Positions 59,581-64,000 of a DNA stretch of 64,000 bases are shown one piece after another. The position numbers and the translations under genes were made by a program. The notes beneath the pieces are model-generated. The model saw only the letters and a list, made by a program, of their open reading frames with translations, had not been told where the DNA came from and did no database searches. How positions within the stretch are numbered: the first letter of the stretch is position 1; each line of letters begins with the position of its first letter. The stretch comes from Schaalia hyovaginalis (GTDB lineage: Bacteria > Actinomycetota > Actinomycetes > Actinomycetales > Actinomycetaceae): contig NZ_JACHMK010000001.1 in the NCBI RefSeq assembly GCF_014208035.1, positions 930,001 through 994,000 of the forward strand. The letters are read 5' to 3'.

Positions 59581-60489
59581 GTGAGTTCACAGACCATCGT
59601 TGAAGAACGCGCGCAACGCCTGGCGCTCGAACCGCTCAAGCAGCTCGGCGACAAGAAGGGCGCCATCCGCGGAACCAGGACCGCGCTCCTCGACATCTGG
59701 CGGCGCCGCGAACTGCTCGGCCTGTTGATCAACCGCGAATTCAAAGCCCGGTACAAGGACTCGAGCGTCGGATTCGCCTGGTCGATGGTCAAGCCCTTGG
59801 CGCAACTGCTCATCTACTTCATCGTCATCGGCCAGTTCCTCGGCGTGGCCCGCAACATCCCGCAGTTCGCGATCTTCGTCTTCTCCGGGCTCACGGCCTG
59901 GGGCTTCTTCCTCGAAATGGTCAACGGCGGGACCGGGACCCTCGTGGCGAACGCCGGGCTCATCAAGAAGGTCTACCTGCCCAGGGAAGTCTTCCCCCTC
60001 GCCACTGTGGGGACTGCGGCCGTCAACTCCGCGGTTCAATTCGCCATCCTCGTCGTCGCCGTCCTCGTCACCGGGCAGATCCCGGCCCTCGGCTCACTCG
60101 CCTACCTCCCCATGGCGATCCTCCTCCTCATCATCTACGGGCTCGCAGCCGCCCTCGCGCTGAGCGCGCTCAACGTGTACATGCGCGACATCCAGCACCT
60201 CGTCGAGGTCGCGACCTTCCTCGCCTTCTGGGCGTCGCCGATCGTCTACAGCTACGCCTACGTCGCCAACGCCGTATCCGGCTGGCTCCTCGAGGCGTAT
60301 CTCGCGAACCCCGTCACGCTGGCGGTCCTCGGGTTCCAACGATCCCTCTGGGCCGCGGGCGCGGACCAGCCCTACCCCTCCCATATGCTCATGCGCATGG
60401 GGGTCTCCCTCCTCGTCGGCCTCCTCCTGCTCTTCGGAACGCACCGGATCTTCATCCGACTCGAGGGCAACTTCGCACAGGAGCTGTGA
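59581..60489 (+). CDS. wzm: Polysaccharide ABC exporter permease (Wzm/TagG type)
   Basis: 302 residues from GTG 59581. A cytoplasmic amphipathic N-terminus (about 1-50) with LLINREFKARYKDSSVGFAW is the conserved Wzm/TagG motif; six membrane spans follow. A longer open reading starts at 58864 but overlaps the pyruvyltransferase gene. AATACT lies 6 bases before the GTG, so the message may be leaderless; GTG 59578 is an equally possible start. It works with the following ATPase to export a lipid-linked glycan. Confidence 0.9.
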   Translation: MSSQTIVEERAQRLALEPLKQLGDKKGAIRGTRTALLDIWRRRELLGLLINREFKARYKDSSVGFAWSMVKPLAQLLIYFIVIGQFLGVARNIPQFAIFVFSGLTAWGFFLEMVNGGTGTLVANAGLIKKVYLPREVFPLATVGTAAVNSAVQFAILVVAVLVTGQIPALGSLAYLPMAILLLIIYGLAAALALSALNVYMRDIQHLVEVATFLAFWASPIVYSYAYVANAVSGWLLEAYLANPVTLAVLGFQRSLWAAGADQPYPSHMLMRMGVSLLVGLLLLFGTHRIFIRLEGNFAQEL

Positions 60490-60491
60490 TC

Positions 60492-61679
60492 ATGACTCAG
60501 CAATTCCCCGATGTCGTCCGAGTTGAGAACGTCTCCAAAGTCTTCAAGCTCCACAGGGACACCTCGATCAAGGAGCGCATCATCAGATCCTCGCGCAAGC
60601 ACGTCGAGGAGTTCACCGCGCTCGACGACGTCTCGGTGTCGATCCCCCTCAACTCGACCGTCGGACTCATGGGGCACAACGGATCGGGCAAGTCGACCCT
60701 GCTGAAGGTCATGGGGTCGATCATCCAGCCCACCACGGGCCGGGTGACGACGCGCGGGAGAATGGCGGCCCTCCTCGAGCTCGGCGCCGGATTCCACCAG
60801 GACCTCACCGGACGGGAGAACGTCTTCCTCAACGCCTCGATCCTGGGAATGTCGAAGAAGGAGACGGCGGCGAAGTTCGATGAGATCGTCGCCTTCTCCG
60901 GCATCGAGCCCTTCATCGACTCCCAGGTGAAGTTCTACTCCTCCGGAATGTACGTGAGGCTCGCCTTCGCCGTCGCCGTCCACTCCGATCCGGACGTCCT
61001 GCTCGTCGACGAAGTCCTCGCCGTCGGAGACGAGCCCTTCCAGCGCAAATGCATGGACAAGATCCGCGAGTTCCAAGGCGAAGGCAGATCCATCGTCCTG
61101 GTGTCCCACTCGGCCGAACAAGTCGGCTCCGTATGCGATCGCGGCATCGTCCTCGATCACGGGAAGGTCGTCTACGACGGGGAGACCCCCGACGCGATCC
61201 ATATTCTGCGGGAGGGCTTCGAGAAGGAGGCCCGCCGTCTCCAGGCCGGTGACGCTCATCCCGGCAGGGGGCTCGTGACGATCGACCGGGTCGAGGTGGT
61301 CGACTCGGCGGGGGCGCCCGCGCATACCGTGTCGACGGGCCAGACCCTGTCGGCGCGCATCCACGTCTCCTCGACGGAGAGACTCGACCACTGGGTCGCG
61401 GCCTTCTCCATCGAGACGAATCTCGGTCAGTCGCTCTTCCGATTCGATTCCAAGGCGGCAGGTATGACTCTGCCCCCCATCGACGGTGCGGCGATAGTGA
61501 GCTTCACCATCCCCGACCTCCCTCTGGGCGACGGGTCCTTCCGGATCAACGTCGGGATCGGCGATCACGTCGGACGCACCCTCGACAGGAAGGCGGGGGC
61601 CTGGGACCTGGTCGTCGCGGGCCCCTACGCGGGAACCGGTCCGATCGCCATGACCCCGACTCTCAGCGTCTCGAAATGA
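60492..61679 (+). CDS. wzt: Polysaccharide ABC exporter ATPase with C-terminal carbohydrate-binding domain (Wzt)
   Basis: 395 residues from ATG 60492 (AGGAG 8 bases upstream; an in-frame GTG at 60486 overlaps the permease stop). The NBD has Walker A GHNGSGKST (61-69), AALLELGAGFHQDLTGRENV (family-specific), signature YSSGMYVRL, Walker B VLLVDEVLAVGD. Residues about 260-395 form a beta-rich domain (LSARIHVSSTERLDHWVAAF, FTIPDLPLGDGSFRINVGIG) of the Wzt-C type that recognises the end-capped glycan. So the polymer made by the rhamnose-linked genes probably carries a terminal cap checked before export. Confidence 0.92.
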   Translation: MTQQFPDVVRVENVSKVFKLHRDTSIKERIIRSSRKHVEEFTALDDVSVSIPLNSTVGLMGHNGSGKSTLLKVMGSIIQPTTGRVTTRGRMAALLELGAGFHQDLTGRENVFLNASILGMSKKETAAKFDEIVAFSGIEPFIDSQVKFYSSGMYVRLAFAVAVHSDPDVLLVDEVLAVGDEPFQRKCMDKIREFQGEGRSIVLVSHSAEQVGSVCDRGIVLDHGKVVYDGETPDAIHILREGFEKEARRLQAGDAHPGRGLVTIDRVEVVDSAGAPAHTVSTGQTLSARIHVSSTERLDHWVAAFSIETNLGQSLFRFDSKAAGMTLPPIDGAAIVSFTIPDLPLGDGSFRINVGIGDHVGRTLDRKAGAWDLVVAGPYAGTGPIAMTPTLSVSK

Positions 61680-61680
61680 T

Positions 61681-61699
61681 GCACCCCCTGGCAGGGTGC
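61681..61699 (+). terminator. Weak hairpin after wzt
   Basis: GCACCC-CCTGGCA-GGGTGC, a 6-bp stem directly after the wzt stop; no U-run. Confidence 0.35.
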
Positions 61700-61734
61700 G
61701 CCCGGAATCCCGCCGCACCCGCCCCGGCCCCCGC

Positions 61735-61869
61735 TCAGAAATAGGCGTCGATCATCGAGACGAGGTCGTAGCCGTAGTTCTTCGCGGTCGCCCATCCGGT
61801 GCCGTTCGGGTTCTCTTGGACTCCGAGGTGCTCGATCCAGGGCGCCGAGGTCGCCGCTGCACGGCGGGC
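61735..61869 (-). pseudogene. C-terminal relic of a peptidoglycan hydrolase (GH73-like) gene
   Basis: A 44-codon minus-strand stretch bounded upstream by a stop and lacking a start codon. It reads APWIEHLGVQENPNG, then TGWATAKNYGYDLVSMIDAY and a final Phe before the stop. The WAT(A/D)-x-NY-x-x-L ending is like the last helix of bacterial glucosaminidase (GH73) domains. It lies just downstream of the intact wall-repeat gene, suggesting a deleted neighbour or an exchanged C-terminal module. Coding character is clear; the family is inferred from a short stretch. Confidence 0.55.
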
Positions 61870-61879
61870 TCAGGCGGGC

Positions 61880-63652
61880 TCAACGACGAGGATCGCCGAA
61901 CCAGTCCTTGTAGATCCTCCAGAAATTGCGGTTGCCGTAGGTGGAGCAGGAATCGCCGATTCCGCGCATATTCGCCAGTGCCGCGGCATTCGGCTGGTAG
62001 GGCGTGTAGTTGTACAGGGCCGCGGTCGCCCGGTTCTCAAGGTAGACCTGCGATGATCCGCAAGCCGCATTGGGATGGTAGGCGATCGCTGAGGTTGCTC
62101 CCGCCCTGTAGCGGAAGGCCTCCGGGCGTTCGCCATATTTCACGAGCTGAGAAGCAGCGTGATACAGCTGCTTCGCGAAGCCGCGGTAGGTCGGACTGCA
62201 GCGGGCCGAATCGGGGCAGGCGTAGCCGAGCGCCTTATCGTAGCGACTCAGGTCGGGGTCGTAGGATTTAAGGCTCGCTCCGGATGCCGTCACGAGTCCT
62301 TGCTCCTTCTGGAGCATGACGAGGAGCACCTTCGGATTGATGCCGCAGGCCCGGGCGCTCTTGTCGATGACCGATGCCGCCGTCTCATTCGCTGCGCCGA
62401 CGTAGGGCGCGCAGTAGGGCGTGTCCATCGTCTGCGTCGTCACCCGATAGCGCGACAGGCAGGGTGTCCCATCGGCTCCACTCCGGCAGGAGGGGTTGCG
62501 GGCTTGCAGGAAGGCCTGGATCGATGTCGCAGTCATGCTCGAGGAGTCGAACATGTTCGCGTCGGAGATGATGAGACCGGGGGTGAAGGCTTCGGTCTGA
62601 CCGGTGGGGATCCATGCGCCGGAGGCTGCGAAACGGTGGATCTCGCCGTTGATCGACCGTGAGCCGGTCGCCATGGCGCCGGAGTCGTCGAACCAGTACC
62701 AGACGCCCCGCACCGCGACCCACCCCCGCTGCATGAGTCCGTTCGACGGGTCGAGGTAGTACCAGGCGCCGCCCGTGCTGATCCAGCCGAAGGATCTGCG
62801 CCCCGAGGAGTCGTAGTACCGCCACGAGCCCTCTTCGGGGTTCCAGCCGGTGACCATTGATCCCGATGCGGAGAGGAAGTAGACGCCCGAGGGCAGGCGG
62901 AGTTCGCCCGTGCGCATGAGGCCCGTGGAGGGATCGAGGTAGTACCAGGCGCCGAGGTTCAGCCATCCTTTCGCTTCGGGTCCGTTCGCGCCGTAGTAGC
63001 GCCAGCCCTCAGGCGAGGAGGACCAGCCGGTGATCATCCGGCCCTCGGCGTTGAAGGAATAGACGGCTCCCGCGATGCTCATGCGACTCGTCGCCGCCGC
63101 GCCTCCGCGATCGGGGTCGAAGTAATACCAGCTCCCGGATATCAGCCGCCAGGAAAGCGCCATGGCGCCGTTCGCTTCGAGGTAGTAGGTGGACCCGGAC
63201 TCGCTGAGGAGGCCGGTTCTCATCGCTCCCGAGGAGGGGTCGAGGTAGTACCAGGTGCCGCGGTCGTTGACCCAGCCCCGGCTGAGGGCGCCGGAATCGG
63301 CGAAGTGGTACCACTCGCCGGACAGGTGATGCCATCCCGTCCTCATCGTCCCGTCCGCGGCGAAGGAGTAGGTCCTCGCGTTGATCTCGTACCACGCCTC
63401 GCGGGCGTAGTCGCCGGACTGCATCAGCCAGTACCAGGAGGTCCCCGAGAACACCCATTGGCCGGAGGGCGCGGGAGGAGCGGCTGAGCGGAGCGCGGAG
63501 GCCGGACGGGCCGGCTCGTGGACGATCGCATGGGCGGGGGCCGAGGCGATCCCCTGATGGGCGCGGGCCGGGCTCAGGCACGCGGGGGCGAGGGACAAAG
63601 CCGCGCCGAGAACGAGGGCGGTGCCGAATCGGGTGAAAGCGGTGCGCCGCAT
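61880..63652 (-). CDS. Secreted choline/glucan-binding-repeat protein with lysozyme-like C-terminal domain
   Basis: 590 residues from ATG 63652 (AGGAG 6 bases upstream). Signal peptide (about 1-32, ending SPARAHQG), a short Ala/Pro linker, then about 14 wall-binding repeats of roughly 20 residues (about 65-400; GTWYYLDPSSGAMRTG type). A C-terminal domain (about 405-590) is Cys-rich and has SIQAFLQARNPSC, VLLVMLQKEQGLVT, GYACPDSARC, ALYNYTPYQPNAAALANM and YGNRNFWRIYKDWFG. Such domains occur in many actinobacterial surface proteins; the Glu of LQKEQGL suggests a lysozyme-superfamily hydrolase. It shares its promoter element with the amidase at 20521. Arrangement is binding repeats first, domain last, opposite to the amidase. 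Confidence 0.87.
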   Translation of the reverse strand: MRRTAFTRFGTALVLGAALSLAPACLSPARAHQGIASAPAHAIVHEPARPASALRSAAPPAPSGQWVFSGTSWYWLMQSGDYAREAWYEINARTYSFAADGTMRTGWHHLSGEWYHFADSGALSRGWVNDRGTWYYLDPSSGAMRTGLLSESGSTYYLEANGAMALSWRLISGSWYYFDPDRGGAAATSRMSIAGAVYSFNAEGRMITGWSSSPEGWRYYGANGPEAKGWLNLGAWYYLDPSTGLMRTGELRLPSGVYFLSASGSMVTGWNPEEGSWRYYDSSGRRSFGWISTGGAWYYLDPSNGLMQRGWVAVRGVWYWFDDSGAMATGSRSINGEIHRFAASGAWIPTGQTEAFTPGLIISDANMFDSSSMTATSIQAFLQARNPSCRSGADGTPCLSRYRVTTQTMDTPYCAPYVGAANETAASVIDKSARACGINPKVLLVMLQKEQGLVTASGASLKSYDPDLSRYDKALGYACPDSARCSPTYRGFAKQLYHAASQLVKYGERPEAFRYRAGATSAIAYHPNAACGSSQVYLENRATAALYNYTPYQPNAAALANMRGIGDSCSTYGNRNFWRIYKDWFGDPRR

Positions 63653-63690
63653 TGATGCTCCTGTTTCGTTTGAGTCGCCTGAGGCGGACC

Positions 63691-63725
63691 CATGTAAACT
63701 ATCATGAACTGAGGCGATTGTGTAG
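63691..63725 (-). promoter_or_regulatory. Promoter element shared with the amidase gene
   Basis: On the minus strand: TACACA, a 17-base spacer, then TAGTTT (63701-63696). The predicted start near 63689 leaves a 37-base leader before ATG 63652. Thirty of 35 positions match 22941-22975. Confidence 0.6.
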
Positions 63726-63821
63726 GCGCTCCCGCTTCCCGCCCGGGCCCCGCTTCTCCCGATGGGCCGGGCTCCGGTAGGGTTCCCGCTGTCCGCGGTT
63801 GAAGGTCGAGGTGAGGGCGGC

Positions 63822-64000
63822 ATGGTTCAGGGCAAGTCGGAGAGCGCCGGGTGGAATGCGGATCCCCTCCCGGGGATCCCGCGGCCTCCTCGTATTTCGG
63901 TCGCCCTGTGCACCTATCGAGGGGAGGCCTTCATCGCCGATCAGATCGCATCGATCCTCGATCAGACCCTCCCCGTTGATGAGATCGTCCTCGGGGATGA
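63822..64000 (+). CDS. GT2 glycosyltransferase (N-terminus only; runs off window)
   Basis: The first 59 residues are present. After a 22-residue polar leader comes RISVALCTYRGEAFIADQI, ASILDQTLPVDEIVLGD, the GT2 nucleotide-sugar binding strand and first acidic motif. ATG 63822 is preceded by GTGAGGGCGG, a modest ribosome site. It suggests the glycan locus continues beyond 64000. Confidence 0.8.
   Translation, partial: MVQGKSESAGWNADPLPGIPRPPRISVALCTYRGEAFIADQIASILDQTLPVDEIVLGD

Noticed and set aside
1..64000. tRNA genes, insertion sequences or prophage
   Set aside because: No cloverleaf-like T-arm sequences, transposase, integrase or phage proteins were noticed in reading; a tRNAscan or ISfinder run was not possible here.

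Overview
This window looks like chromosomal DNA of a high-GC actinobacterium, most plausibly an Actinomyces/Schaalia-type member of the Actinomycetaceae. The support is the strong G/C third-position bias, many leaderless or ATGA-coupled starts, an fdxA-dapC-gltA-dapD-maf neighbourhood, purK-purE beside LCP-family ligases, and an RmlC-RmlD fusion. Species level cannot be read from the sequence alone. I saw no tRNA, rRNA, transposase, phage gene or CRISPR array. No gene-free stretch exceeds about 300 bases.

Positions 1-17552 hold transport, signalling and housekeeping genes. A minus-strand ferric-iron-type ABC transporter (binding protein, fused permease, ATPase cut by the window edge) is followed by a histidine kinase/response regulator pair. 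A compact five-gene minus-strand operon (8815 to 5154) encodes a 94-residue single-span peptide, an ABC ATPase, a two-span protein, a 12-span permease-like protein and an M50-type membrane protease. It looks like an uncharacterised peptide production/export system. Next come an Rv0428c-type SH3 orphan, fdxA, dapC, gltA, dapD, maf, a class III nucleotide cyclase and a second two-component pair.

Positions 17606-27072 hold purK, purE and galE, then a cell-wall amidase with a long C-terminal array of aromatic wall-binding repeats. A four-gene minus-strand operon follows (GT2, DUF2304 protein, two LytR-CpsA-Psr ligases).

Positions 27173-61679 form a large surface-glycopolymer locus made of several modules: (a) WbpA/B/D/E/I-like enzymes that together could make UDP-ManNAc3NAcA, with an asparagine-synthase-like protein that might amidate it, several GT4 enzymes and a Wzx-like flippase; (b) a phosphorylcholine module with a wHTH-LicC-LicA fusion, LicB, two LicD proteins, a second flippase and a GT2; (c) RmlA, RmlC-RmlD, a GT-C-like protein, a GT2 and a second DUF2304 protein, which resemble a three-component polyprenyl-phosphate-sugar glycosylation device; (d) a WsaF-like rhamnosyltransferase, an epimerase, a GT2, a pyruvyltransferase-family protein and a Wzm/Wzt ABC exporter.

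Positions 61735-64000 hold a relic of a peptidoglycan hydrolase, a second wall-repeat protein with a lysozyme-like C-terminal domain, and the start of another GT2.

The unifying idea is that the lic genes would decorate a surface polymer with phosphorylcholine, while the two repeat proteins flanking the locus have repeats of the kind that bind choline in pneumococci. These two genes, about 40 kb apart, share a 35-bp promoter element with 30 identical positions, so they are probably co-regulated. This suggests a complete actinobacterial phosphorylcholine-decoration and choline-binding-protein system.
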